DNA from: JABHIE01 sp964584805
GTDB lineage: Bacteria; Planctomycetota; UBA1135
Direction: 5' to 3'
Assembly (NCBI GenBank): GCA_964584805.1
Contig: CAZPAY010000002.1
Coordinates: 62,001-126,000, forward strand
Length of the DNA: 64,000 nucleotides
The position numbers and the translations under genes were made by a program. Under the pieces are notes generated by a model. It made no database searches. It was not told the origin of the DNA and was given only the letters and a program-made list of their open reading frames with translations. Positions 33,811 to 42,146 of this stretch are shown here, one piece after another. Each line of letters starts with the position of its first letter. Position 1 is the stretch's first letter.

Positions 33811-33815
33811 AACCT

Positions 33816-33833
33816 CCCGCGCGAATGCGCGGG
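33816..33833 (+). promoter_or_regulatory. GC-rich stem-loop in the por leader
   Basis: A perfect 7-bp stem (CCCGCGC at 33816-33822 with GCGCGGG at 33827-33833) around the 4-base loop GAAT, ending 12 bases before the ATG at 33846. No T-run follows, and the upstream gene is on the other strand, so it is not a terminator. It could stabilise the mRNA 5' end or control ribosome access. Confidence 0.5.
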
Positions 33834-33845
33834 CAAAAGCAACCC

Positions 33846-36062
33846 ATGGAAATCCGCATTCACGGACGAGGAGGTCAAGGTGGCGTCACAGGCGCTAAGA
33901 TTTTGGCTCTCATTTACGCACGTCTTGGCAAAGATGTGCAGACATTTGGCGACTACTCTGGCGAGCGCTCCGGCGCCCCCGTGCGGGCTTATACCCGTGT
34001 GAGCGACGAGCCCATCACCAACCGAAACAAGGTTTATCACCCCGACCACCTGTTGGTTTTTGATGAATCTCTGCTTGGCCCCGCGGTTTTGGCGGGCGTC
34101 CCTAAGGGTGGGCATATTTTGATCAATACGGCGATGTCGATGGGCGATTTGCCCCCTGAATACGCCGCATTCAATGTTGGGCTGATCAACGCCACCGAAA
34201 TCGCGCGCAAGCATGGCATCGGCACCAAATCGCTGGTGATTGTGAATACCACGATTGCGGGTGCCTATTGCAAACTCGTCGGTCTTGAGTTTTCTGAACT
34301 TGATGCGGCTTATAACGATATGGGTTTTGCCTCTAACCTTGTTTCGGCGCGTGAAGCGTTTGACACGGTTGAGATTTGCGAGACGGCCACTCCGCATGAG
34401 CATGCACCCGAAGACGATTTGTCTGCAGCGCAACTGCCGATGGTCATGGAGTTGGTCGATCATGTCACCAGCCCTGCGACTGGCTTGAAGACCGGCACCT
34501 GGTCGAGTCAGCGCCCAGCTTATTTGCAAAAACTTGCACCCTGCTCAGCGTTTTGCCCTGCCGGCAACGACGCGATTGGTTTTGTGCAAGCCATGGCAGC
34601 CAATGGTGGTGGTGCGGCGGAAGGCTCTGCCATTTTGAGCAAGTCGACTCCGCTCTCCGCGGTTTGCGGTCGCGTTTGCCCCGCACCTTGCATGGAAGGT
34701 TGTAACCGCGCCGAAAAAGATGGCACGGTTAATATCCGCGGCCTTGAGCGCTGGATTGCTGAGCAAAACCCAGTTGCTGTGCGCAAGGTCGAGCGTTTGG
34801 CGGACGCAAAACGCATCGGCATCATCGGCGGGGGCCCCGCTGGTTTGAGCGCGGCTTATGAGCTGGCTAAGGCTGGCCACGAGGCGCATATTTTCGACAC
34901 CGAAACCCAATTGGGCGGCGTGTTGCGCACGGGCATCCCTGAATACCGTTTGCCGCGAGTGGCCCTTGACCGTGAGGTTGATGATGTGCTCGCGCTTGGC
35001 GTGACCGCGCATTGCGGCGAGGCGATTGATGCCGCCCGCATGACTGAGTTGGCCAGCGAATACGACAGCGTCATCATCGCGGCCGGTTTGCAAAAGCTGC
35101 GCTCACTAGGTTTGCCCGGTGAAGATTCTGACAGTGTCGAGCAGGGCATCCGCTTTTTGCACCGCATCACGATGGGTGGTGGCGCGAGTCTAAGTGGGCA
35201 TGTCGTCATCTTGGGTGGCGGTAACACCGCCATGGATTGTGCGCGCTCGGCCTATCGCGCTGGCGCTGACAAAGTGACCGTCGCGTATCGCCGCACCCAC
35301 GCGGAGATGCCTGCCATCCGTGAAGAGATTCATGAGGCCGAGGCGGAAAATGTCGAGATGCTGATGCTGCGCGCGCCGAAAGGTTATGTCGTTGAAGGCG
35401 GCAAGTTGACCGGCATCGAGCTTGAGATTCAAGAGCTTGGCGAGCCAGACGACAGCGGTCGGCGCTCCCCGCAAGGTACAGGCAAAATCGAAACGCTTGA
35501 CTGCAATTATGTTTTGCTCGCGCTTGGGCAGAGTATTGACACGGGCATTTTCCCCGCGGGTTGGGAGATGGCCGACGATCATCATGTCACGACGCCAAAC
35601 GGCGCGGTGGTTTTTGGTGCCGGCGACATTTCCACCTGGGAAGGCACGGTGACGCACGCGATTGGCTCCGGTCGACGCGCCGCCGGTTTGGCTTTGAATG
35701 CGCTGGGTGTGAGTTACGAAACATTCGTGCGACCCGAGCGCGTGACGGCCGTCCCTGCGACGGCGATTCGGATGGATCACTTTTCTGCACGCGATATGAG
35801 TGCCGATCAAATGCTGCATCCGAGCCCGTTGGCGGGGGATTACAGCGAAGTTAATGCGGGCATGGTTGATGCGAGTGAGGCCGACCGATGCTTCTCTTGC
35901 GGCAATTGCACGAATTGCGATAACTGTCTTGTGTTCTGTCCGGAAGGCATCATCGCGCGACAAACTGAATACGGTTACGCCGTTGACAATGATTACTGTA
36001 AAGGTTGTGGCATCTGCGTTGAAGAATGCCCACGCGATTCCATGGAGATGTTCCAGCTATGA
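33846..36062 (+). CDS. porG: PorG-GltD-ferredoxin fusion, 2-oxoacid oxidoreductase subunit
   Basis: A 738-residue three-part protein. Residues 1-185 are a gamma subunit of 2-oxoacid:ferredoxin oxidoreductase (RIHGRGGQGGVTGAKILA, SGERSGAPVRAYTRVSDEPI). Residues 215-620 are a GltD/NfnB-like flavoprotein: an Fe-S N-terminal part with APCSAFCPAGND and VCGRVCPAPCMEGC, an FAD loop IGIIGGGPAGLSAAYELA, an NAD(P)H loop VVILGGGNTAMDCARSA, and ALGQSIDTG. The last 70 residues are a ferredoxin with a Cys-dense first site (CFSCGNCTNCDNCLVFCP) and a standard second site (CKGCGICVEECP). The start at 33846 is chosen because the PorG motif begins there. It replaces separate PorG and PorD subunits and would connect pyruvate oxidation to NAD(P)H. 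It is coupled to porA by ATGA. Confidence 0.93.
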   Translation: MEIRIHGRGGQGGVTGAKILALIYARLGKDVQTFGDYSGERSGAPVRAYTRVSDEPITNRNKVYHPDHLLVFDESLLGPAVLAGVPKGGHILINTAMSMGDLPPEYAAFNVGLINATEIARKHGIGTKSLVIVNTTIAGAYCKLVGLEFSELDAAYNDMGFASNLVSAREAFDTVEICETATPHEHAPEDDLSAAQLPMVMELVDHVTSPATGLKTGTWSSQRPAYLQKLAPCSAFCPAGNDAIGFVQAMAANGGGAAEGSAILSKSTPLSAVCGRVCPAPCMEGCNRAEKDGTVNIRGLERWIAEQNPVAVRKVERLADAKRIGIIGGGPAGLSAAYELAKAGHEAHIFDTETQLGGVLRTGIPEYRLPRVALDREVDDVLALGVTAHCGEAIDAARMTELASEYDSVIIAAGLQKLRSLGLPGEDSDSVEQGIRFLHRITMGGGASLSGHVVILGGGNTAMDCARSAYRAGADKVTVAYRRTHAEMPAIREEIHEAEAENVEMLMLRAPKGYVVEGGKLTGIELEIQELGEPDDSGRRSPQGTGKIETLDCNYVLLALGQSIDTGIFPAGWEMADDHHVTTPNGAVVFGAGDISTWEGTVTHAIGSGRRAAGLALNALGVSYETFVRPERVTAVPATAIRMDHFSARDMSADQMLHPSPLAGDYSEVNAGMVDASEADRCFSCGNCTNCDNCLVFCPEGIIARQTEYGYAVDNDYCKGCGICVEECPRDSMEMFQL

Positions 36063-37216
36063 GCCGTCAATTAATTAGTGCTAATCACGCCGCCGCTGAG
36101 GCTGCAACCATGGCCGCGCGCGCCAATAAAAATGCGCGAGGTTTTGCGAGTGGGATTTACCCCATTACCCCGCAGACGGAGTGCATCGAATATCTTGCCA
36201 AGCAAGAAATCGAAAAGGGCTCGGTGGTGCGTGTCGAGAGTGAGCACAGCGCGATGGGCGTTTGCATTGGCGCGTCGATTTCGGGCGCACGCACTTTCAC
36301 CGCTTCGGCTTCAAACGGTTTGTCGTATATGGTCGAAAACATCGCGACGGCTGGTTTTTACCGCTTGCCGATTTTGATGTATGCCGTAAACCGCACGCTG
36401 GGGCCACCTTGGAATATCTGGGTGGATCACGGCGATACTTTTCAGTTGCGCGATGCCGGTTGGATGCATGTTTACTGTGAAGACAATCAAGAAGTCATGG
36501 ATAGCATTTTGTTTGCTTATCGCGTGATGGAAGACAAGCGCATCATGTTGCCCATGATGGTTTGCGCCGATGCATTTGTGTTGAGCCATACGATGATGAT
36601 GACCGACATGCCGACGCAAGAGCAGGTGAATGAATTCTTGCCTGACTTGGATTTGCCCCACGCGATTGGGCTTGACCCCGTCACGATTGGCGGTCTTGAC
36701 TTTCCGCGTGAGACGGAAGTCCACCGCCGTCAACACCAAGAGGCGTTTGATCGCGTGCCTGAGGTTTACGCCGAAGCGCAGGCTGAGTTTGAAAAGGTGT
36801 TCGGTCGGAAAATCCCTGATCGCGTGGTGCCCTACCTGATGGATGACGCGGAAATCGCGATTGTCTGCATCGGTACTTTCGCCAGCACGGTGAAGCCGGT
36901 TGTCGATAGGCTGCGGAAACAGGGCATTAAAGCCGGTTTGGTGCGTTTGCGGATGCTGCGCCCATTCCCGGAGCAAGAGATGACAGAGCTTCTCTCGGGC
37001 GTCGAGCGCATTGGCGTGATGGACCGCGATATCTCACTCGGCATGGGTGGTGTGCTCTGGAGCGAAACTCGTGGTTGCGCGCCTGACTCCATCATGCAGA
37101 ATTACATGATTGGCCTTGGCGGCGGTGATGTCCGCGCCGGGCATATCGAAAACATTTTCACCGAGCTTCTTGAGCAAAAAGAATCAGGCAAGCCTCGCAT
37201 CGTGGAGGTCGGATAG
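36059..37216 (+). CDS. porA: Pyruvate:ferredoxin oxidoreductase alpha subunit PorA
   Basis: A 385-residue alpha subunit. The ATG at 36059 overlaps the upstream stop. Domain I contains GIYPITPQTECIEYLA, ESEHSAMGVCIGAS and FTASASNGLSYMVENI, the 2-oxoacid-binding ITP-T and SQG-like segments. NRTLGPPWNIWVDHGDTF and RDAGWMHVYCEDNQEVMD match the pyruvate/ketoisovalerate type in preference to the 2-oxoglutarate type. Domain II (EIAIVCIGTFASTVKPVVD, LVRLRMLRPFPEQE) is the transketolase C-like part. Together with porB and the fusion subunit it would oxidise pyruvate and CoA to acetyl-CoA and CO2 with reduction of ferredoxin. Pyruvate as substrate is the likely reading, not proven. Confidence 0.94.
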   Translation: MSRQLISANHAAAEAATMAARANKNARGFASGIYPITPQTECIEYLAKQEIEKGSVVRVESEHSAMGVCIGASISGARTFTASASNGLSYMVENIATAGFYRLPILMYAVNRTLGPPWNIWVDHGDTFQLRDAGWMHVYCEDNQEVMDSILFAYRVMEDKRIMLPMMVCADAFVLSHTMMMTDMPTQEQVNEFLPDLDLPHAIGLDPVTIGGLDFPRETEVHRRQHQEAFDRVPEVYAEAQAEFEKVFGRKIPDRVVPYLMDDAEIAIVCIGTFASTVKPVVDRLRKQGIKAGLVRLRMLRPFPEQEMTELLSGVERIGVMDRDISLGMGGVLWSETRGCAPDSIMQNYMIGLGGGDVRAGHIENIFTELLEQKESGKPRIVEVG

Positions 37217-38131
37217 ATGACTGCAAATGAACCAGTAATGGCGGGTCTTCCGCATTCTGAGCAAGATCGCTCGGAGCCTGTATTGCGCGCCGGCAACACG
37301 AATTGTGGTGGTTGCGGGATGTCAAACGGGCATCTATTCATGTCACGCGCTGCGGGCACAGAATTCAAAATTCAAATGGTAATTCCGGCTTGTTGCGGCA
37401 TCGTGACGCCAGGGCAATTTCCGTTTTCCAATTACGGCGCTCCGGTTTTGGCTTCGACCTTTGGTGGAGCAGCTGCTTTTGCTTGTGGTCTCGCCGAAGT
37501 GGCCGCGCAAAACGACGACGGCACGCGCGTCGTGGTTTGGGCCGGCGATGGCGGCACCTATGACATTGGTTTCGCGACCATGTCGGCTGCGGCTGAGCGT
37601 AATGATGACATTATGTATGTCTGTTACGACAATGAAATTTACGGCAACACGGGTGGTCAGCGGTCGTCCGCGACACCTGAGGGTGCGTCTACGACGACGA
37701 CGGCAAAAGGAAAAGATGTCGGCAAAAAAGACATCATGGGCATTTTGGGTGCGCATGGTATTCCTTATGCTACGACAATTTCATTGGCCCACCCGGAAGA
37801 TGCTATCCGTAAATTTAAGAAGGCTTTGGGTATGAAGGGTTTCCGATTCGTTCATATTCTTGCGCCATGCCCAACCGGCTGGAAATCTGAGCCCGGCGAG
37901 GGCATTGAGATTGTGCGTTTGGGGATTAAGTCGGGGCTCTTCCCGATTTTCGAGATTGAAGATGGTTGGAAATACACCATCAATGTTGAGCCCGAAATGT
38001 GCGACGAGGCGCTGCAACAGTACCTCGACATGCAGGGTCGATTCCGCAAGGCCGGCGTGAGTGCTGAAAATATGCGGCCTGCAATTGACCGTTACTGGCG
38101 CCGACTTCGGATGCTAGCCCGCGACGAATAA
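37217..38131 (+). CDS. porB: Pyruvate:ferredoxin oxidoreductase beta subunit PorB
   Basis: A 304-residue TPP-binding beta subunit. The TPP motif runs from GDGGTYDIGFATMSAAAER to the YDNEIYGNTGGQRSSATPEG segment. Three Cys sites are in the positions that bind the proximal [4Fe-4S] cluster: NTNCGGCGM, IPACCGIVTPG and LAPCPTGW. GRGxGP-like family features are replaced by NYGAPVLASTFGGAAAFACG. The ATG follows porA's stop with no gap. The C-terminal part (RKAGVSAENMRPAIDRYWRR) is typical of PorB tails. An AAGGAGG Shine-Dalgarno for the next small gene overlaps its stop. Confidence 0.95.
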   Translation: MTANEPVMAGLPHSEQDRSEPVLRAGNTNCGGCGMSNGHLFMSRAAGTEFKIQMVIPACCGIVTPGQFPFSNYGAPVLASTFGGAAAFACGLAEVAAQNDDGTRVVVWAGDGGTYDIGFATMSAAAERNDDIMYVCYDNEIYGNTGGQRSSATPEGASTTTTAKGKDVGKKDIMGILGAHGIPYATTISLAHPEDAIRKFKKALGMKGFRFVHILAPCPTGWKSEPGEGIEIVRLGIKSGLFPIFEIEDGWKYTINVEPEMCDEALQQYLDMQGRFRKAGVSAENMRPAIDRYWRRLRMLARDE

Positions 38132-38136
38132 GGAGG
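38130..38136 (+). promoter_or_regulatory. Strong Shine-Dalgarno of the small post-porB gene
   Basis: AAGGAGG, a near-perfect anti-16S match, lies 7 bases before the ATG at 38144 and overlaps the porB stop. It is among the strongest ribosome sites in the window, where most genes have little or none, and supports the small gene as real and well translated. Confidence 0.85.
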
Positions 38137-38143
38137 TTTTCTT

Positions 38144-38383
38144 ATGTGTGAAAAAAATAAATCCCATTCAGTTCCTGAAACGAATGTGGAGCAAGAAGAG
38201 GTGTATTGCCAGCGATTGAAGCGACCGCTCGAAGTCAATGAGCATGGACGCTGTTTGTATTGCTACGGCGATAGTTCCGACATTTTGTCGGGTGATTATG
38301 AAATCTTTTGCGATTTCAACGCCGACGAAGACCCGATTTCGTTTGGCTTCCCGGCGGACAATATCCGCGATTTAGACGGCTAA
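38144..38383 (+). CDS. Small acidic Cys-containing protein downstream of porB
   Basis: A 79-residue protein of no family I recognise. A Cys pattern YCQRL... followed 15 residues later by CLYCYG (C22, C37, C40) could form a small zinc or Fe-S site. The rest is acidic (SGDYEIFCDFNADEDPIS). It has a very strong Shine-Dalgarno and follows porB by 12 bases, so it is probably made in quantity with the Por complex. An accessory or small electron-transfer-associated role is a possible inference, as is a simple zinc-ribbon protein. The convergent MFS gene ends 19 bases after its stop. Confidence 0.75.
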   Translation: MCEKNKSHSVPETNVEQEEVYCQRLKRPLEVNEHGRCLYCYGDSSDILSGDYEIFCDFNADEDPISFGFPADNIRDLDG

Positions 38384-38402
38384 GCGGAGCGGATAGATGC
38401 GA

Positions 38403-39716
38403 TTAGGCGTTGCTGTCAAGCGGCGCCGGTAAACGCATCGTTACCCAAATCGGAATCAGCAAAATGGCAGCACTTGCGTAATAGGGCGCTTGTGAACCCA
38501 ATTGCCAATACAGCACAGCGCCCAAAAGTGGGCCGAAAGCGCGAGCGAGTGAGCCCATTGAGCGGAATGTACCCATGGCAAGACCTTGGTTTTCGACGGG
38601 CGCGTATCGCGAAACAAGTGCCGAGAGGCAGGGCATCGCAAGTGCTGAGCCGACGGCCAAGAAAGCGAGGCCTGCATAAAGTGCGCCCGATGTCTGCGCC
38701 GATGCAATCACCGCAAGGCCAGGCACAATCGTTGCTAACCCGATGGTTGCGATTTTGCGCTCACCATATTTCGGAGCTAGTCGACGCACAAAACCGCCTT
38801 GCACAATCGCGATGATGAGGCCGACAAAAACGAAAATGCCGGTTAATTCTCTTGGGGTGTAATCAAGCCTTTCCGCTGCTAGGAAAGTGAGAGAGAATTC
38901 CGCTGCGGCAAACGCGGTTAGAAAAGTGAGATACAAAAGGTTGGTCGCCAATATGCCTGGAGCATCAAGTGTGCGCAAACGGGCAAAAGGGTTGAGGCTG
39001 CGTTGGTTTGCGCCAAGGCCGCGTTTTTCAGGGGGCAGTGTCTCTGGGAATTTAAGTGCAACCCAAATGATGTTGAGAATGCCCAGGCCAAGTGAAGCTA
39101 TCGCTGGAATGGAAAAGGGGTTTAACGCAAAAACCGAATTCGGAGCAACTCCGCTTTCGATGCCCGGCAAAAGAAAGAAACTGCTGAGCCCGCCAATTGC
39201 GGGGCCAAGGATAAAGCCTAGACCGATGGCCATCCCGACCATGCCCATGCCTTTGGCGCGATCTTGAGGTGTGGTTGTGTCGGCAACCGCAGCCGATGCA
39301 GTTGAAATATTCCCGGCCATCGCACCACCCAAAATGCGTGCGGCAATCAAAATCGAAAACGAGCCAGCAAACACCCAAAGCACATACGACAAGACCGTCC
39401 CGGCCAAGGTCATGAGCAAAACGGGGCGTCGGCCAATGCGGTCGCTCATTCCGCCCCAGAGGGTCGAAAAGACAAACTGCAAAATGCCATAAAGTGAACC
39501 CAAAATCCCGCCGAACAACGCGTGAACGGCCATGGAATCACCCGCGGCCATTTCTCTAAGCCATGCGGTCAATTGCCCGAGACCCGAAGCCGTGCCTTCC
39601 ACAGCCAAATAATGATCAAGCAGCGCTGGGAATAGCGGAAATAAAACGGAAAAACCCACGATGTCTAAGAACACCGTGAGGAAGACGACTCCTAACACGC
39701 GGGGAGGGTTTTTCAT
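38403..39716 (-). CDS. MFS transporter, Tet/drug-efflux type
   Basis: A 437-residue major-facilitator transporter with about 12 helices from the ATG at 39716 (MKNPPRVLGVVFLTVFLDIV); an open extension to 39899 has no coding character. The MFS motif A is GGMSDRIGRRPVLLMTL between helices 2 and 3, and motif C-like glycines occur in GLGFILGPAIGG. The N-terminal FLDIVGFSVLFPLFP resembles the D-x-x-G-x-G-I/S-x-P segment of TetA-like antiporters. An unusual insertion of about 40 residues follows helix 1 (VEGTASGLGQLTAWLREMAA). Substrate unknown: drug or metabolite export is likely. It stands alone between the por and DUF2249 operons. Confidence 0.9.
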   Translation of the reverse strand: MKNPPRVLGVVFLTVFLDIVGFSVLFPLFPALLDHYLAVEGTASGLGQLTAWLREMAAGDSMAVHALFGGILGSLYGILQFVFSTLWGGMSDRIGRRPVLLMTLAGTVLSYVLWVFAGSFSILIAARILGGAMAGNISTASAAVADTTTPQDRAKGMGMVGMAIGLGFILGPAIGGLSSFFLLPGIESGVAPNSVFALNPFSIPAIASLGLGILNIIWVALKFPETLPPEKRGLGANQRSLNPFARLRTLDAPGILATNLLYLTFLTAFAAAEFSLTFLAAERLDYTPRELTGIFVFVGLIIAIVQGGFVRRLAPKYGERKIATIGLATIVPGLAVIASAQTSGALYAGLAFLAVGSALAMPCLSALVSRYAPVENQGLAMGTFRSMGSLARAFGPLLGAVLYWQLGSQAPYYASAAILLIPIWVTMRLPAPLDSNA

Positions 39717-39841
39717 TGGCGTTAGTTTAGTGGCGTGAAAAGTAAAGAGTATGTTCCAAAGGTATTTGTCATCTAACCGCTTTAGGTGGGAGGGGGTCTG
39801 CCCTATTAGGATGTGCATTCGCCGGCGTCGGGCCCCCCGAT

Positions 39842-40480
39842 GTGGCGAAATTGGAAATGACAAGTCTTCCTGAAAAAGCTTTGAGCGCAGGTGTTGCACG
39901 CGTGCGTGATCTTGATGTCCGGCCTACTTTGGCGCAGGGTATCGACCCGTTTACGAAAATCATGGCTGCTGCGGCTGAGCTTGACGCCGATGAGGCCTTA
40001 CGCCTCATTGTGGGTTTTAAGCCAAAGCCGCTTTACCTTGTGATGCGTTCGCGTGGTTTCACAAGCAATACCGAGCAAAATGCCGACGGTGATTTTGAAG
40101 TTTTGTTTTGGAAGAAGCCTGGTGGGGGCGGTGGGTTATTCGGCAAATTGCTTGGCCGTCGTAAAGCTAAGGAAGGCGCGACAGTCGCACCGCCGTCGGC
40201 CGAGGCACGCGAGGCGATTGCTGCACGGGCGGCCGAAATGCAGCCCCCCGAATTTTTGGATGTGCGCGGCCTTGAGCCACCTGAGCCAATGATGCAGATT
40301 TTGGCCAAGCTCGATGAAATGGGGCCAACAAGTCAGCTGATGATTGATCACCACCGCGAGCCACTTTTGCTTTATGACAAGTTGAAAGAAAAAGGCTTTG
40401 CATCATCGGCAGAAGAAATCGAAGCGGGGCATTGGAAAATCCATGTCTTTCCCGCAAGTACAAAAGAGGAATCATCATGA
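39842..40480 (+). CDS. Protein with two DUF2249 domains
   Basis: A 212-residue protein with two copies of the TusA-like DUF2249 domain. The first (about 22-92) reads DLDVRPTLAQGIDPFTKIMA, DEALRLIVGFKPKPLYLVM, RSRGF; the second (about 137-208) reads FLDVRGLEPPEPMMQILAKL, MIDHHREPLLLYDKLKEKGF. They are joined by a Gly/Lys/Ala-rich linker. Small DUF2249 proteins are found near nitric-oxide, denitrification and Fe-S genes, but their molecular role is not established. The start is GTG at 39842; an ATG five codons later is possible. The stop overlaps the next ATG by 4 bases. The 125 bases upstream hold no recognisable FNR/NNR site. Confidence 0.85.
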   Translation: MAKLEMTSLPEKALSAGVARVRDLDVRPTLAQGIDPFTKIMAAAAELDADEALRLIVGFKPKPLYLVMRSRGFTSNTEQNADGDFEVLFWKKPGGGGGLFGKLLGRRKAKEGATVAPPSAEAREAIAARAAEMQPPEFLDVRGLEPPEPMMQILAKLDEMGPTSQLMIDHHREPLLLYDKLKEKGFASSAEEIEAGHWKIHVFPASTKEESS

Positions 40481-41781
40481 GTAACACAGGTCTAGCCACG
40501 CAATTCGCCCCTCCCTACAAGTTGGTGAATACCCACTTTATCTTTGGCATTCTCGGCTTTGTGGTCGCGGCGTTGTTTCTGAATTACTTCTCGCCTGAAT
40601 TGAGCGGGCATTATTTGACACCGAAGTTTATTGGGCTGACGCACGCCTTCGTTTTCTTCTGGTTCTTGCCAGTTGTCTTCGGTGCGTTGCTGCAGATGTT
40701 GCCCGTTTTATTTGAGGTGCCCGTGCGCGGTGTCAAGACGGCAGGCTTCGCGTTTGTGCTTTTGGCGATTGGTGGACCAGGTGTTTATTCGCATTTGGTA
40801 AATATGAATACATCGGTTGGTCTTATTGCCACATCATCATTTGTTACGGTCTCTATTTTGCTTTATTGCGTGGTGTTTTTCACCACTCTCCGGCAGGCGA
40901 AAAAGATAGATTTGACGGGGTGGCATGTCATTGCGGCACTTTCCTGTTTGGCCTTCGCCGCCATCGCAGGGCTTGTTTTAGCGTTTCATTTGCATAAACC
41001 GTTTCTGCCTTATGCGCATACGATGTTCTTGCGCGGTCATGCGCATTTGGCGGCATTTGGGTTCTTCGCATTCCTCGTTATGGGCGTTGCTTATAAGCTG
41101 ACGGAAATGTTTTTGCTTGCTTACGGAGCACCGAAAACGGCAGGAAAAATATCACTCGCGTGCGGCACTTCGGGCCTGTCACTTTTGACCTTTGGGTTTT
41201 TCTGGGCAGAGCCAATGATGGGTATAACCTGGGCGGGCGACCTTGGCACAATCCTGTCGGGCTTGAGTGTGATTCTATTTGCCGTGCAAATACGCATCAT
41301 TTTGAGCAAACGCATGAAGCGCAAACTTGACGCTCCATGGCAACACACGATTGCAGCCGTCGTCTGGCTTTTGGTGGCTTTTGCACTTGCTGCAACGATG
41401 CGCTTGGGCGGGCACTCACCAGATGTCGAGCACGGTCTTGGCATTGCTTACGGCATCATTGGCCTCCTTGGTTTTGTCGGCTCCGTCATCATTGGACAGC
41501 TTTACAAAATCGTGCCATTTTTGGTTTGGTTGCATAAATTCAGCCATCTTCTCGGCGGCGAGCGTCCTGTCAAGCCAGCTACTGAATTAATCAATAAAAA
41601 GGCCATGGACCTTCTCTGGATGCCCTGGCATCTCGGTTTGATGTGTCTCGTTATCGGCGTGATGAGTGGCCAAGAAAATGCCGTCCGCGCGGGTAGTCTT
41701 TTGGTGTTGGCGGTTGCCGTTGGTCTCGCCTTCACTTTGTTTGGCGTTTATCGCGCCAAGCCTTACCAAGACGAATCATGA
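40477..41781 (+). CDS. His-rich membrane protein related to cytochrome oxidase subunit I
   Basis: A 434-residue protein with about 12 helices from the ATG at 40477. Histidines cluster in or near helices as in heme-copper oxidase subunit I/NnrS-like proteins: GLTHAFVFFWFLPVVFG, YSHLVNM, AFHLHKPFLPYAHTMFLRG, GHAHLAAFGFFAFLVMG, HSPDVEHGLGIAYG, WLHKFSHLLGG and MPWHLGLMCL. The GHAHLAAFGF and VAYKLTEMF pair matches a family often labelled cytochrome-oxidase-like that occurs next to DUF2249 genes. A complete copper centre (HPEVY) is absent, so it is probably not an oxygen reductase; heme binding or nitric-oxide-related work is an inference. Overlaps at both ends (ATGA) with its neighbours show a tight operon. 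Confidence 0.8.
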   Translation: MSNTGLATQFAPPYKLVNTHFIFGILGFVVAALFLNYFSPELSGHYLTPKFIGLTHAFVFFWFLPVVFGALLQMLPVLFEVPVRGVKTAGFAFVLLAIGGPGVYSHLVNMNTSVGLIATSSFVTVSILLYCVVFFTTLRQAKKIDLTGWHVIAALSCLAFAAIAGLVLAFHLHKPFLPYAHTMFLRGHAHLAAFGFFAFLVMGVAYKLTEMFLLAYGAPKTAGKISLACGTSGLSLLTFGFFWAEPMMGITWAGDLGTILSGLSVILFAVQIRIILSKRMKRKLDAPWQHTIAAVVWLLVAFALAATMRLGGHSPDVEHGLGIAYGIIGLLGFVGSVIIGQLYKIVPFLVWLHKFSHLLGGERPVKPATELINKKAMDLLWMPWHLGLMCLVIGVMSGQENAVRAGSLLVLAVAVGLAFTLFGVYRAKPYQDES

Positions 41782-42146
41782 TTTCTCTCGACAAGCTTTC
41801 CCCGGACGAGCAGCGTTTGCTCGGGTCTCTCGAAACCGTTTTCGACCCAGAGACGGGTATTGGCGTTGTGGATATGGGCTTGATTTATGGCATCGCTCTC
41901 GATGCCGCATCGGGTGGTTGCAAAGTCACGATGACTCTCACGACCCCTGCTTGCCCCATGGCCGACGCTCTGACCGATGGCGTCAAGCGGCGTTTGATTG
42001 CTCAAGATGGTGTCGATTCCGTTGAGGTCGACTTGACCTTTGAGCCAATGTGGTCTCCCGAAATGGTTTCCGAATCGGCCCGCACCAAGATGGGGATGGG
42101 CGGCGGCAAGCCGTCCGCTAAAGCTGACAAAGGGTTCTCGGTTTGA
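41778..42146 (+). CDS. DUF59/MIP18-family Fe-S assembly-type protein
   Basis: A 122-residue protein with the DUF59 fold. ETVFDPETGIGVVDMGLIYG carries the conserved D-P-E-T-x-x-x-V-D-M-G-L-I-Y block, and TLTTPACPMAD has the conserved TTPACP Cys. The V-E-V-D-L-T-F-E-P-x-W segment ends the domain. Relatives act in Fe-S cluster assembly or maturation (SufT, MIP18, PaaD). The C-terminal 25 residues are a Gly/Lys-rich tail. It is coupled by ATGA to the membrane protein upstream and by a 4-base overlap to fluC downstream. Together with the DUF2249 protein it suggests the membrane partner needs a cofactor inserted or repaired. Confidence 0.9.
   Translation: MISLDKLSPDEQRLLGSLETVFDPETGIGVVDMGLIYGIALDAASGGCKVTMTLTTPACPMADALTDGVKRRLIAQDGVDSVEVDLTFEPMWSPEMVSESARTKMGMGGGKPSAKADKGFSV

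Noticed and set aside
33804..34529. A 241-codon minus-strand frame opposite the PorG domain
   Set aside because: Antisense to the conserved PorG and GltD N-terminal motifs; composition is typical of a shadow frame.
35190..35963. A 257-codon minus-strand frame inside the por fusion gene
   Set aside because: It lies antisense to a well-recognised coding region (flavoprotein and ferredoxin motifs), has Arg/His-rich shadow composition and no motif.
39717..39841. Fluoride riboswitch or NNR/FNR site ahead of the DUF2249-fluC operon
   Set aside because: No GGxGAUGG...CUGAUG-like core and no TTGAT-N4-ATCAA dyad is visible.
39717..39899. Upstream extension of the MFS frame
   Set aside because: Sixty-one codons of charged, non-hydrophobic sequence; the ATG at 39716 starts directly at the first transmembrane helix.
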